Positions 63,201 through 64,000 of a stretch of 64,000 bases of DNA are shown here, piece by piece. Numbering within the stretch: position 1 is the stretch's first letter; every line of letters starts with the position of its first letter. The position numbers and the translations under genes were made by a program. The notes under the pieces are model-generated. The model searched no databases. It was not told where the DNA came from and worked only from the letters and a program-made list of their open reading frames with translations. This stretch comes from Meandrina meandrites (lineage: Eukaryota > Cnidaria > Anthozoa > Scleractinia > Meandrinidae), in the NCBI GenBank assembly GCA_963693305.1, contig OY855915.1, forward strand, positions 18,326,722 to 18,390,721. The letters run 5' to 3'.

Positions 63201-64000
63201 TATCATATTATGCTAAAATGAATTATCATTAAAACCATAAGCATTCCTCCATTTCCAGATTTTAACGAAAATATACTTAAAAAATCTTTTTCAGTGTGTC
63301 CACTTCAAGTTCTGTGTCGACATCATCGTCAGTGTCAACGTCGTCGAGTGTGTCAACTTCGTCAAGGTAATGAAGATAATGACAGTTAATACTGAGGATA
63401 AGCATTTATATCATGGCAGATATCACATCTACTCTTTGAAAGTAAAGAAACCCTGTCGAGTTTACATGTATTTTCGCAAAGTGCCAAGAAATTGAAAAAT
63501 GTTTTGCCTATACGACGAAGGCTGTTAAGAAATACAACTTAAAATGGAACCGTTTCAAATAAACTGTGACTTTACTCTACCTGTTTTTAGATACTCATCT
63601 ATTGCTACTTAATCTTCGACCTCTACATTTGTTTTCAATCGTTCTCGTCCTTAGTTTATTTTATTCTTGTATATAATGTAACTGTTTCTGTAATTAGTAA
63701 TAAACAGAAGATATATACAAAGATCATATTTACAGTATTGCAAGTAGTGTAATTCATGCATTATAATTTGTGAGAACTTGTGGAAGTATAGAGCGTTTTC
63801 ACTCACGTGACCAGCGGCCATATTGCTTTACTTAAACAAAAGACCAGTTTTGCATAAAATAGTGTTTAATTCCCGGAGGAATTACTTGGTACATCAATAA
63901 GCAATGTTCTTTTAAACAGATTTCAGTGCATTTGGTAATGATTGTGTTTAACATTTTCAACAAATATAATACTTAACTGTGTTTTTCCCCTCGTAGTGTG
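8485..64000 (+). CDS. Gel-forming mucin / VWF-like secreted protein gene, 3' end outside window
   Basis: This is one multi-exon gene reconstructed by joining GT-AG exons whose splice phases agree. Order: signal peptide, propeptide-like linker, Kunitz-like region, then VWD-C8-TIL three times (D1, D2, D'D3), then a Ser/Thr-rich domain of about 70 in-window cassette exons (roughly 2,000 residues by hand count). The same order occurs in von Willebrand factor and gel-forming mucins, where D domains drive disulfide-linked multimerisation and the Ser/Thr region is O-glycosylated. The product is therefore inferred to be a secreted, polymeric mucus or matrix component. Exon 19 ends in phase 2, which matches every Ser/Thr exon and ties the two halves together. 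The final in-window exon begins at 63997, so the C-terminus and poly(A) site are not seen. A zonadhesin- or IgGFc-binding-like protein is a less likely alternative, because those carry many more D domains and no long SVSTSS tract. Confidence 0.88.
8960..10790. repeat. Diverged tandem repeat in intron 1 (about 300-450-bp units)
   Basis: A TCGAGAGGCAAAA-like motif followed by GTTGAGTCGCA- or GGCTGAGTCACA-like sequence recurs near 9163, 9510, 9962, 10261 and 10557. A TATGCAATAAGTGA-like motif recurs near 9083, 9437 and 10190. CACTTGGGAAAATACTTCAC recurs near 9400, 9863 and 10438. About five aged copies are present, with no coding potential. Confidence 0.7.
11067..11143 (+). CDS. Mucin exon 2: propeptide-like linker
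   Basis: The acceptor is a pyrimidine tract followed by TACCAG, and the donor is AGTC|GTAAGT. The exon enters in phase 2 and leaves in phase 1. It encodes about 25 residues, acidic at first (YDLENTFETEVNS) and then basic (KQRSLRS). The short charged composition directly after a signal peptide resembles a propeptide. No domain is recognised. Confidence 0.6.
11281..11325 (+). CDS. Mucin exon 3: short linker
   Basis: A 45-nt exon with a strong acceptor (TTTGTTTACCAG) and a weaker donor (AAAG|GTGCTT). It encodes HISRQPSMSSKVPFK. It enters and leaves in phase 1, which fits exon 4. A second possible donor at 11344 (GAG|GTAGTA) would give phase 0 and break the frame, so it is disfavoured. Confidence 0.5.
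11326..15667 (+). other. Intron 3 of the mucin gene
   Basis: A 4.3-kb intron with the foldback at 13601 and a short direct repeat (TGTAACACCAGTGCAAA) at 12715 and 12737. Nothing else is recognisable. Confidence 0.6.
13601..13745. mobile_element. Foldback element in intron 3
   Basis: Arms of about 57 bp, 13601-13660 and 13687-13745: GTAATCACATGAT is mirrored by ATCATGTGATTAC, and TAGGAATAAATAAGCAC by GTGCTTATTTATTCCTA, with a roughly 25-bp loop. Confidence 0.8.
15668..15877 (+). CDS. Mucin exon 4: basic cleavage site and half-Kunitz cysteine segment
   Basis: A 210-nt phase 1-1 exon. It begins with a Pro/Ala-rich linker (AIPAPAPDPG), followed by a tribasic RKR that could be a proprotein-convertase site, then four cysteines. 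The last two have the C-x3-C spacing seen at the end of Kunitz domains, preceded by an F-T-x3-D-C pattern (F-T-K-R-D-C). The first spacing is 11 residues rather than the Kunitz 8, so this is at best a degenerate second half of a Kunitz fold. The acceptor is TTTACAG and the donor is TGTG|GTAGGT. Confidence 0.72.
16066..16516 (-). mobile_element. 5'-truncated non-LTR retrotransposon (LINE) 3' end
   Basis: On the minus strand an open frame ends at a stop at 16279-16281 and reads (in part) F-S-A-A-S-A-W-N-K-L-P-R-E-I-R-E-L, a characteristic C-terminal stretch of LINE reverse transcriptases. It is followed by an AT-rich 3' UTR and a (TAT/ATT)n tail at about 16066-16110. The orientation is opposite to the mucin gene and it sits in the intron before exon 5. 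Only the last 75 or so codons remain. Confidence 0.75.
16687..16878 (+). CDS. Mucin exon 5: Kunitz-like domain
   Basis: A phase 1-1 exon of 192 nt. The core reads W-Y-F-x5-Q-T-C-x2-F-D-Y-G-G-C-x-G-N-x-N-N-Y-x5-D-C. The C-x7-C and C-x12-C spacings are those of the Kunitz/BPTI family (positions 30-38-51). An N-terminal cysteine (GIC) is present, but the residue equivalent to Cys14 is missing, and the Cys55 position reads Asn. At least two standard disulfides are therefore changed. Protease inhibition is doubtful because the canonical inhibitory loop around position 15 lacks its cysteine. A structural role inside the mucin N-terminus is more likely. Confidence 0.85.
16976..17290. repeat. (CAAT)n/(CAAC)n compound microsatellite
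   Basis: About 315 bp of TCAA/CCAA tetramers in alternating blocks, in the intron before mini-exon 6. The NQSI-type reading frame across it is a by-product. Confidence 0.97.
17334..17360 (+). CDS. Mucin mini-exon 6, copy of the start of the TIL1 exon
   Basis: A 27-nt phase 1-1 candidate exon encoding TKTCPANMN. Its acceptor and first 24 bases match those of the TIL exon at 20127 (shared ATTTGCAG|CGAAAACGTGTC), and the upstream pyrimidine tract is also similar, so about 60 bp is a local duplicate. After the shared block it diverges and meets a consensus donor (A|GTAAGA). Skipping it keeps the frame because exons 5 and 7 are both phase 1. It would restore a cysteine shortly after the Kunitz region. 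It may be a real mini-exon or a duplicated fragment that is never used. Confidence 0.4.
17541..17600 (+). CDS. Mucin exon 7: Ser-rich acidic linker
   Basis: A 60-nt phase 1-1 exon with a good acceptor (TATTTAACAG) and donor (AGCA|GTAAGT). It encodes a short linker ending in SSGSDSEALS, between the Kunitz-like region and the first VWD domain. It has no cysteines and no recognised domain. Confidence 0.6.
17969..17993. repeat. Poly-C run (also 28150-28174 and 29577-29593)
   Basis: Homopolymer C tracts in introns. The run at 29577 is followed by (AC)n. They are prone to sequencing length errors and could form G-quadruplex structures on the other strand. Confidence 0.9.
18541..18863 (+). CDS. Mucin exon 8: D1 VWD domain, N-terminal half
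   Basis: Enters in phase 1 and leaves in phase 0. It opens with Y-G-T-C-S-x-F-G-V-A-H-F-x-T-F-D-N-K-x-Y-T-F, the usual start of a type D von Willebrand domain (G-D-P-H-Y-x-T-F-D-G-x-x-Y-x-F in vertebrates). It continues through C-N-Y-V-L and the C-N-P-x-G-P-C-Q-K-T-V strand. The donor is ATG|GTATGT. The domain is completed by exon 9. Confidence 0.93.
18895..19050 (+). mobile_element. SINE-like repeat fragment
   Basis: CCCGGGTTCGATTCCGG (B-box-like) is followed by ATGTGGGTTGAGTTTGTTG and TTTTTCTCCGGGTTCTCCGG, a recurrent dispersed repeat in marine invertebrate genomes. It starts shortly after the exon 8 donor. Confidence 0.6.
19255..19381. repeat. GATA/GACA then (AAAT)n microsatellite
   Basis: Tetramers of ATAG and ACAG type give way to about 68 bp of AAAT repeats, ending 20 bp before the exon 9 acceptor. 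Length change here could affect splicing of exon 9. Confidence 0.95.
19401..19899 (+). CDS. Mucin exon 9: D1 VWD C-terminal half and C8 domain
   Basis: The acceptor is CCTTGTTAG|TTT at 19400, chosen over a second AG six bases downstream because only it gives phase 0 to match exon 8. The exon has G-L-C-G-T-F-N-D-D, the VWD signature. The first cysteine of the usual CGLC is Ser here. A C8 domain follows, with eight or more cysteines, ending C-A-L-N-N-I-V-L-K-W-R-G-P-N-L-C. It leaves in phase 1. Confidence 0.94.
20127..20355 (+). CDS. Mucin exon 10: TIL1 domain
   Basis: Encodes a trypsin-inhibitor-like cysteine-rich module: C-P-A-N-M-x-Y-S-E-C-x-P-G-C-P-T-T-C, then C-V-P-G-C-T-C-P-E-G-M-Y-H-D-G-H-K-C-V, followed by a C-S-C segment typical of the VWC-like E module. 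Phase 1 in, phase 2 out (donor TG|GTAAGT). In VWF and mucins this module follows every C8. Confidence 0.93.
21092..21138 (+). CDS. Mucin exon 11: end of the D1 assembly (E-like module)
   Basis: A 47-nt exon completing the split Cys codon from exon 10 and encoding QCTGGSWTCHNIPCA. The C-x-C-T-G-G-x-W-x-C pattern is standard just before the next VWD domain in mucin D assemblies. Acceptor TTTTCTTAG, donor GCAG|GTAAGT, phase 2 to phase 1. Confidence 0.85.
22394..23230 (+). CDS. Mucin exon 12: D2 VWD plus C8 in one exon
   Basis: An 837-nt phase 1-1 exon. It encodes a complete VWD (starting G-T-C-S-V-L-G-Y-x-N-F-x-T-F-D-G-K-x-Y) with an intact C-G-L-C-G-T-F-N motif, then a C8 ending D-W-R-x-R-I-P-E-C. 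In VWF the CGLC of the propeptide D domains is linked to disulfide exchange during multimer assembly. This is the only D domain here with the motif intact. D1 and D3 each split their VWD domain over two exons, so the single-exon layout is unusual within this gene. Confidence 0.95.
23560..23743 (-). mobile_element. tRNA-Thr-like SINE, minus strand
   Basis: The reverse complement reads TGGCCTAATGGTTAGGGCGC, CTTGTAATCCGG and GGTCCCGGGTTTAAAT, then a body ending in TTAACAAGTTT. It is the same family as 37085 but inverted. It is in the intron before exon 13. Confidence 0.75.
23801..23891 (+). CDS. Mucin exon 13: TIL2, first half
   Basis: A 91-nt exon after a long T-rich tract and TTTCAG. It encodes L-V-C-P-S-x-Q-E-F-R-Y-C-D-V-Q-C-P-K-T-C-G, the front of a TIL module. 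Phase 1 in, phase 2 out (CTGAG|GTACTT). Confidence 0.88.
24251..24345 (+). CDS. Mucin exon 14: TIL2, second half
   Basis: Completes TIL2 with G-C-V-E-G-C-F-C-K-D-x7-V-N-G-E-C-V. Phase 2 in, phase 1 out. The donor is taken as GGAG|GTTTGT, the only GT that keeps phase with exon 15. Confidence 0.85.
25261..25483 (+). CDS. Mucin exon 15: D' region (TIL'/E')
   Basis: A 223-nt exon encoding a cysteine-rich module: C-D-R-E-D, then C-A-G, then G-C-H-C-K-D-G-L-Y-W-N, then C-V-A-K-E-D-C-G-C, then an acidic YYEEGE. It directly precedes D3, which makes it the D' region of the VWF/mucin D'D3 assembly. Phase 1 in, phase 2 out (TCATC|GTGAGT). Confidence 0.88.
26064..26247. mobile_element. Possible small MITE with GACAGTATCAC ends
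   Basis: GACAGTATCAC near 26068 is mirrored by GTGATACTGTC near 26234. The interior is AT-rich and non-coding. The repeat is short, so this is tentative. Confidence 0.35.
26712..27156 (+). CDS. Mucin exon 16: D3 VWD, N-terminal half
   Basis: Begins with the tail of the E' module (K-C-N-G-x3-W), then C-A-A-Y-G-Q-D-Q-Y-R-S-F-D-G-K-W-I-S-F, the start of a VWD domain. The latter part is hydrophobic β-strand material ending L-P-L-F-E. Acceptor TTTCAATTAG, donor GAG|GTGTGT, phase 2 to phase 0. Confidence 0.93.
27849..28107 (+). CDS. Mucin exon 17: D3 VWD, C-terminal half
   Basis: A phase 0 to 1 exon with A-G-I-C-G-N-F-N-G-Q-D-T-D-D-Y-I, the VWD signature plus the Asp/Asn-rich calcium-binding loop. 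The leading Cys of CGLC is Ala. It ends with the linker to C8 (V-C-A-Q-H-K-D-R-E-N-W). It sits just downstream of a short ATG/ATA-rich simple repeat. Confidence 0.94.
28798..29004 (+). CDS. Mucin exon 18: D3 C8 domain
   Basis: A 207-nt phase 1-1 exon. C-H-S-V-V-P-P-A-P-Y-Y-E-A-C-L-H-E-T-C is followed by G-G-D-C-A-C-F-C-S-A-V-A-S-Y and W-R-R-E-G-F-C. The G-D-C-x-C-F-C cluster is a hallmark of the D3 assembly in VWF and gel-forming mucins, where extra cysteines form intermolecular bonds. It supports the D1-D2-D3 numbering. Confidence 0.95.
29113..29362 (+). CDS. Mucin exon 19: TIL3 and start of the Ser/Thr domain
   Basis: A 250-nt exon. A TIL-like module (C-C-R-P-C, then C-C-R-G-T-R-V-E-G-C-S-C-P-A-G-T-F-F-N-G-K-K-C) is followed within the same exon by TSTTLSTSSMSST, the first Ser/Thr sequence. 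It ends AAG|GTTGGT in phase 2, the phase used by all later cassettes, so it physically links the D-domain half to the mucin half. Confidence 0.93.
29935..30232 (+). mobile_element. tRNA-derived SINE
   Basis: The head has a pol III A box (TGGCCGAATGGTTAGTGCGC) and a B box (GGGTTCGAACCC). The body continues with GAGCAAGACAGTTTAC, CCACCCAGGTGAAAAATGGG and CCTAGTCGCTTCATGC, a conserved SINE core seen widely in invertebrates. It lies in the intron between exon 19 and the first Ser/Thr exon. Confidence 0.8.
30295..30348 (+). CDS. Ser/Thr cassette exon (first)
   Basis: A 54-nt phase 2-2 exon between TTTTAG and TCAAG|GTACGT, encoding S-S-S-T-A-T-S-S-S-I-S-T-T-S-S-I-S-S. It is diverged from the SVSTSS consensus and lies outside the duplicated segment. 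Confidence 0.8.
31038..36966 (+). CDS. Ser/Thr cassette array, copy A (11 exons)
   Basis: Eleven small exons, each entering as AG|T or AG|C and leaving as AAG|GT in phase 2: 31038-31076, 31759-31821, 32256 (or 32262)-32342, 33169-33222, 33752-33802, 34680-34754, 35130-35165, 35270-35374, 35522-35593, 36549-36605 and 36820-36966. All have lengths divisible by three and encode Ser/Thr-rich peptides with SVSTSS units. Those of 105 and 147 nt add Pro (STPTST-like) or Tyr. 32262-32342 contains one Cys (S-C-T-T-T-T). The 36549 exon has an atypical acceptor because a foldback element lies directly upstream. The array adds about 262 codons and is duplicated at 39476-45394. Confidence 0.82.
31990..32125. 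repeat. (TTGAC)n satellite, copy A
   Basis: About 25 pentamers with two CTAGAC interruptions. Copy B at 40430-40555 is exactly two pentamers shorter. A shorter array of the same unit lies at 34021-34055 (42449-42483). Confidence 0.95.
32408..32560. repeat. (GTAAC/ATAAC)n minisatellite (also 40836-40988)
   Basis: Irregular AACGTAACATAAC-type pentamers. The antisense frame of YVTLRYV type across it is a repeat artefact. Confidence 0.9.
34401..34462 (+). pseudogene. Decayed Ser/Thr cassette without donor (copy A)
   Basis: A good acceptor (CTCTAG) opens SVSTSSSVSSSS-like coding, but the expected AAG|GT is AAG|AT and an in-frame stop follows. The bases from about 34456 (CATGTTTAAGATAAGATG) match intron sequence found after intact cassettes at 49665 and 51368. 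A deletion has therefore joined exon directly to intron and removed the donor. Confidence 0.6.
36317..36544. mobile_element. Foldback element abutting a cassette exon (copy A)
   Basis: Arms 36317-36398 and 36463-36544 are inverted with few mismatches (TTGCGTTACAAATTCA against TGAATTTGTAACGCAA). The right arm ends only a few bases before the exon at 36549, replacing the pyrimidine tract found at other cassettes. Confidence 0.85.
36748..36773 (+). pseudogene. Cassette remnant (also 45176-45201)
   Basis: The stretch GTGTCCGCATCTAGTTCCAC resembles a cassette start and is followed by a GTAAGT donor, but the acceptor AG is missing (AATC in its place). It is read as a relic. Confidence 0.35.
37085..37262 (+). 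mobile_element. tRNA-Thr-like SINE (copy A of the duplication)
   Basis: GTGGCCCAGTGGTTAGGGCG (A box), a CTTGTAA anticodon-like loop and GGTCCCGGGTTCAAATCC (B box), then a body ending CAACCAGTTGGGATTTTTAA. The anticodon stem is mismatched and a SINE body follows, so it is not a functional tRNA gene. Confidence 0.78.
37470..37505 (+). pseudogene. Cassette remnant (also 45898-45933)
   Basis: A short AAGTTCTGTCTCAGCATC segment resembles cassette sequence but ends in TTATTATAA with no donor. It is present in both duplicate copies. Confidence 0.4.
37848..38331 (+). pseudogene. Truncated FtsK/HerA-type viral genome-packaging ATPase
   Basis: An open frame of about 160 codons ends at a TAA at 38329 and is open leftwards through the breakpoint. 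There is no obvious ATG near the start, so the true N-terminus is missing. A hydrophobic strand plus two acidic residues (IVIFDD) fits Walker B. A later I-Y-I-S-Q-S strand ending in Gln fits the sensor motif of A32-like/HerA ATPases of Polintons and adintoviruses, as does the N-x-Y-F-T-x-S-R-x-K-N region. The Walker A P-loop would lie upstream and is absent, so the fragment cannot be a functional packaging motor. The frame itself has no internal stop, suggesting recent capture. Confidence 0.7.
38334..38346 (+). promoter_or_regulatory. TATATATAA motif before the viral fibre-like ORF
   Basis: The 15-bp gap between the two viral ORFs contains ATATATATAA immediately before the ATG. This is the kind of compact AT-rich promoter seen in DNA viruses with closely packed genes. 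Function is inferred from position only. Confidence 0.35.
38347..39537 (+). pseudogene. Truncated fibre/appendage-like viral protein, fused to host sequence
   Basis: About 368 viral codons start with a collagen-like G-P-R-G-E-S-G-V-G-F patch, followed by five or more diverged repeats of a x-N-K-x-Y-(I/V/L)-D type (NKEYVD, NKKYID, NKEYID, NKKYLV). Some are preceded by D-L-D-M-G-G-Y-I-I-K-N-I, a pattern typical of trimeric tail-fibre and appendage proteins. From 39451 the frame runs into duplicated host DNA for 28 more codons in a non-host frame before a TGA, so the natural C-terminus is lost. Function as a fibre is inferred from repeat style, not from a recognised family. Confidence 0.6.
39476..45394 (+). 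CDS. Ser/Thr cassette array, copy B (11 exons)
   Basis: An exon-for-exon duplicate of copy A: 39476-39514, 40197-40259, 40684 (or 40690)-40770, 41597-41650, 42180-42230, 43108-43182, 43558-43593, 43698-43802, 43950-44021, 44977-45033 and 45248-45394. All splice sites are retained. Because the exons are phase 2-2, including both copies keeps the reading frame. One exon difference seen is G to A at 43761 (35333 in copy A), which is synonymous (TCG to TCA, Ser). Confidence 0.78.
40430..40555. repeat. (TTGAC)n satellite, copy B
   Basis: The counterpart of 31990-32125, 10 bp shorter. This is the only length difference found between the duplicate segments. Confidence 0.95.
42829..42890 (+). pseudogene. 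Decayed Ser/Thr cassette without donor (copy B)
   Basis: The duplicate of the decayed cassette at 34401, with the same exon-intron fusion, so the decay predates the segmental duplication. Confidence 0.6.
44745..44972. mobile_element. Foldback element abutting a cassette exon (copy B)
   Basis: The duplicate of 36317-36544, directly before the exon at 44977. Confidence 0.85.
45513..45690 (+). mobile_element. tRNA-Thr-like SINE (copy B of the duplication)
   Basis: The duplicate of 37085-37262, carried by the segmental duplication and not an independent insertion. Confidence 0.78.
46731..48043 (+). CDS. Ser/Thr cassette exons, 46.7-48.0 kb
   Basis: Four intact phase 2-2 exons: 46731-46802 (72 nt), 47647-47718 (72), 47800-47871 (72) and 47990-48043 (54). 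They encode near-perfect SVSTSS repeats, with SISTSS and SASTSS variants. Two decayed cassettes (47060 and 47492) lie between the first and second. The last three, with their introns, are the prototype of three consecutive exons in the 1.7-kb blocks that follow. Confidence 0.85.
47060..47150 (+). pseudogene. Pro-type cassette with destroyed 3' end
   Basis: The acceptor TTTCTAG and the coding of a 102-nt-class exon are intact up to GTGTCCACA. The sequence then diverges (CTAGAAATACAG) instead of giving the usual ACAAG|GTAC donor. The frame runs on about ten codons to a stop. It may be an unused relic or, less likely, an alternative terminal exon. Confidence 0.5.
47492..47582 (+). pseudogene. 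Pro-type cassette with two in-frame stops
   Basis: Clearly related to the 102-nt class, with a normal donor (TCAAG|GTAAAC). The acceptor is changed from TCTAG|C to TATCTG, and the Ser frame contains a TGA (ACG TGA TCG) and a TAA (ACT TAA TCA). It is a dead exon inside a live gene. Confidence 0.75.
48256..49640 (+). CDS. Ser/Thr exon block 1
   Basis: Seven intact phase 2-2 exons: 48256-48327 (72 nt), 48464-48565 (102, Pro-containing), 48717-48788 (72), 48853-48924 (72), 49006-49077 (72), 49191-49244 (54) and 49569-49640 (72). The 102-nt exon ends with the S-T-P-T-S-T-S-V-S-T-P-T-S-T type, the only class with regular proline. The order of exon lengths and intron sequences recurs in blocks 2 and 3. 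Confidence 0.87.
49739..49762 (+). pseudogene. Deleted Pro-type cassette (24-nt remnant)
   Basis: Relative to the intact exon at 51445, about 100 bp covering the pyrimidine tract, the acceptor and the first 78 nt is missing. What remains is V-S-T-P-T-S-T with a normal donor and only a weak acceptor (CTACAAG). Splicing here is unlikely but would stay in frame. Confidence 0.55.
49953..51546 (+). CDS. Ser/Thr exon block 2
   Basis: Eight intact phase 2-2 exons: 49953-50024, 50158-50259 (102), 50411-50482, 50547-50618, 50700-50771, 50885-50938 (54), 51266-51337 and 51445-51546 (102); the others are 72 nt. The eighth exon is complete here, whereas its counterparts at 49739 and 53188 are deleted down to 24 nt. 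The block starts 1,697 bp after block 1. Confidence 0.87.
51729..53089 (+). CDS. Ser/Thr exon block 3
   Basis: Seven intact exons: 51729-51800, 51936-52013 (78, a shortened form of the 102-nt class), 52165-52233 (69, with SSSVST cut to SSVST), 52298-52369, 52451-52522, 52637-52690 (54) and 53018-53089. The acceptor of the first reads TTTAAG rather than TTTTAG. The block starts 1,776 bp after block 2. The small in-frame losses show units shrinking without frame damage. Confidence 0.86.
53188..53211 (+). pseudogene. Deleted Pro-type cassette (24-nt remnant, second copy)
   Basis: The same deletion endpoint as 49739. Blocks 1 and 3 therefore share a deleted ancestor, while block 2 kept the full exon. 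Confidence 0.55.
53400..55515 (+). CDS. Ser/Thr exon block 4, internally rearranged
   Basis: Ten phase 2-2 exons: 53400-53471, 53746-53847 (102), 53922-53993, 54298-54399 (102), 54551-54622, 54688-54759, 54841-54894 (54), 55008-55061 (54), 55191-55292 (102) and 55444-55515. Compared with earlier blocks, the 102-nt exon occurs three times. About 520 bp around the first is tandemly repeated, and the region after 55061 jumps back to the 102-nt exon. It shows both duplication and deletion inside one block. Confidence 0.85.
53488..54399. repeat. Local tandem duplication of about 520 bp with (ATT)n-bearing insert
   Basis: ATGTTATATGGATTTTGC recurs at 53488 and 54010 (offset 522). Both copies carry an insert absent from blocks 1-3 (53561-53702 and 54083-54255), starting ACACTGCTAAATTCC and ending in an ATT microsatellite of about 68 and 99 bp. 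The insert appears to be a short element with a simple-repeat tail, copied together with the flanking exon. Confidence 0.8.
55624..55857 (+). CDS. Ser/Thr exon, 234 nt (13 hexapeptide units)
   Basis: A single phase 2-2 exon between GTTCTTAG and TTCAAG|GTAATT. Its 234 nt are exactly 13 copies of the 18-nt unit encoding SVSTSS, with SASTSS as a variant. It is an in-exon expansion of the 72-nt class at 48853. Confidence 0.9.
55972..56689 (+). CDS. Ser/Thr cassette exons, 56.0-56.7 kb
   Basis: Three phase 2-2 exons: 55972-56025 (54 nt), 56315-56416 (102, Pro type, ending ACCAG|GTATTG) and 56636-56689 (54). All have good acceptors and donors. Confidence 0.85.
56998..57440. repeat. G-rich tract and TCACGG-rich degenerate repeat
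   Basis: A G-rich tract at 56998-57019 precedes about 400 bp with many ATCACGG/TTCACGG words. Within it, CTCTTTTATCC(C/T)GTTCTTAC recurs at 57107 and 57191, about 85 bp apart. It is in the intron after 56689 and is non-coding. Confidence 0.7.
58055..59819 (+). CDS. Diverged Ser/Thr exons, 58.0-59.8 kb
   Basis: Four phase 2-2 exons that drift from the consensus: 58055-58108 (54, still SVSTSS), 58590-58643 (54, ends R-F-S-S-R-I), 59351-59458 (108, Thr/Val-rich with Lys, Arg and Gln, for example T-T-T-S-Q-A-R-Q-T-A-T-V) and 59763-59819 (57, with P-S-E-T-S-S-S). The 59351 exon has no hexapeptide repeat and a basic composition, so it may mark an older, unamplified part of the domain. Confidence 0.7.
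58241..58390. mobile_element. Palindromic foldback, 150 bp
   Basis: TTCGATATTTTAAAATTCAG at 58246 is mirrored by CTGAATTTTAAAATATCGAA at the other end. Inner arms (GGCCCGGGGAGTAAAC and GTTTATTCTCCGGGACC) extend the palindrome almost to its centre. Confidence 0.8.
58984..59032 (+). repeat. G-rich polypurine tract
   Basis: Nearly 50 bp of G runs separated by single A residues, including one run of 12 or more G, with potential to form a G-quadruplex. It lies within the intron between 58643 and 59351. Confidence 0.85.
59848..60258. mobile_element. Mariner-like MITE with perfect inverted ends and TA target site
   Basis: The 29-bp ends are perfect inverted copies: TACAGTAAACACCCGCAT on the left, ATGCGGGTGTTTACTGTA on the right. 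If the outer TA is the duplicated target, the element begins CAGT and ends ACTG, as in Tc1/mariner-derived MITEs. It is non-coding and about 410 bp, in the intron after 59819. Confidence 0.8.
60259..61743 (+). other. Intron before the giant repeat exon
   Basis: A 1.5-kb AT-rich stretch with a short G-rich run near 60990. The last 60 bp are T/C-rich and could act as the pyrimidine tract for the acceptor at 61743. No coding signal was found. Confidence 0.6.
61744..62925 (+). CDS. Giant Ser/Thr repeat exon (1,182 nt)
   Basis: One exon of 394 codons made almost entirely of SVSTSS repeats. At the DNA level the 18-nt units are grouped in 54-nt higher-order units (about 21 copies), each of three distinguishable 18-mers. 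One unit near 62140 has lost 18 nt in frame. The proposed acceptor is the AG at 61742-61743 after a long T/C-rich stretch. An in-frame TGA at 61739-61741 means the frame must be entered by splicing. The donor is TCAAG|GTAATG at 62926. All six frames are open through much of it, because no stop arises in the 18-nt unit. Confidence 0.85.
63040..63366 (+). CDS. Ser/Thr cassette exons, 63.0-63.4 kb
   Basis: Two phase 2-2 exons, 63040-63093 (54 nt, CTTTAG to TCAAG|GTAATG) and 63295-63366 (72 nt, TTTCAG to TCAAG|GTAATG). Both encode SVSTSS repeats. Confidence 0.86.
63367..63996 (+). other. Last in-window intron
   Basis: A 630-bp AT-rich intron between the exon ending at 63366 and the acceptor at 63996. 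It has no recognisable content. Confidence 0.7.
63997..64000 (+). CDS. Start of the next Ser/Thr exon, cut by the window edge
   Basis: The window ends TTTTTCCCCTCGTAG|TGTG, the usual acceptor and first bases of a cassette. The gene continues to the right. Confidence 0.7.

Overview
The window looks like nuclear DNA of a marine invertebrate, most likely a cnidarian (coral or sea-anemone type). This is inferred from AT-rich introns full of tRNA-derived SINEs, foldback elements and microsatellites, from metazoan GT-AG splicing, and from a gel-forming-mucin/von Willebrand factor-type gene. The species cannot be fixed from the sequence alone.

Almost all the coding content belongs to one large plus-strand gene. 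It starts near 8485 and runs off the right edge at 64000. Nineteen 5' exons join in consistent splice phase. They give a signal peptide, a short basic propeptide-like stretch, a cysteine-rich half-Kunitz segment, a Kunitz-like domain, then three VWD-C8-TIL assemblies in the order D1-D2-D'D3. This is the N-terminal architecture of VWF and secreted gel-forming mucins. From 29.3 kb onward the reading frame enters a Ser/Thr-rich mucin region built from about 70 tiny exons. These are all phase 2 at both ends and mostly 36, 54, 72 or 102 nt, and they encode reiterated SVSTSS hexapeptides with a variant rich in Thr-Pro. The region also has a 234-nt exon and one giant 1,182-nt exon. Because every cassette is a symmetric in-frame exon, exon blocks can be copied or lost without breaking the frame, and the sequence shows this has happened repeatedly.

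Layout: 1-8160 is mostly non-coding, with long inverted-repeat elements. 8170-29362 holds the 5' half of the gene, with long introns carrying a LINE 3' end, SINEs and satellites. 30295-37847 is the first Ser/Thr cassette array. 37848-39450 is a fragment of a Maverick/Polinton- or adintovirus-like DNA virus: a packaging ATPase missing its front end and a fibre-like protein missing its tail. 39451-46275 is a nearly identical second copy of 31013-37847, so the viral piece sits exactly at the junction of a tandem duplication. 46.3-55.5 kb carries 1.7-kb multi-exon blocks repeated about 3.5 times, plus decayed exons. 55.6-64 kb has further cassettes, diverged Ser/Thr exons, a mariner-like MITE and the giant repeat exon.

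The most notable observations are the exon-cassette mechanism for building a mucin domain, the viral fragment captured at a duplication breakpoint, and the graveyard of decayed cassettes that lost splice sites or gained stops. The main caution is that the 6.8-kb duplication is so nearly identical that an assembly error (two haplotypes placed in tandem) must be excluded.
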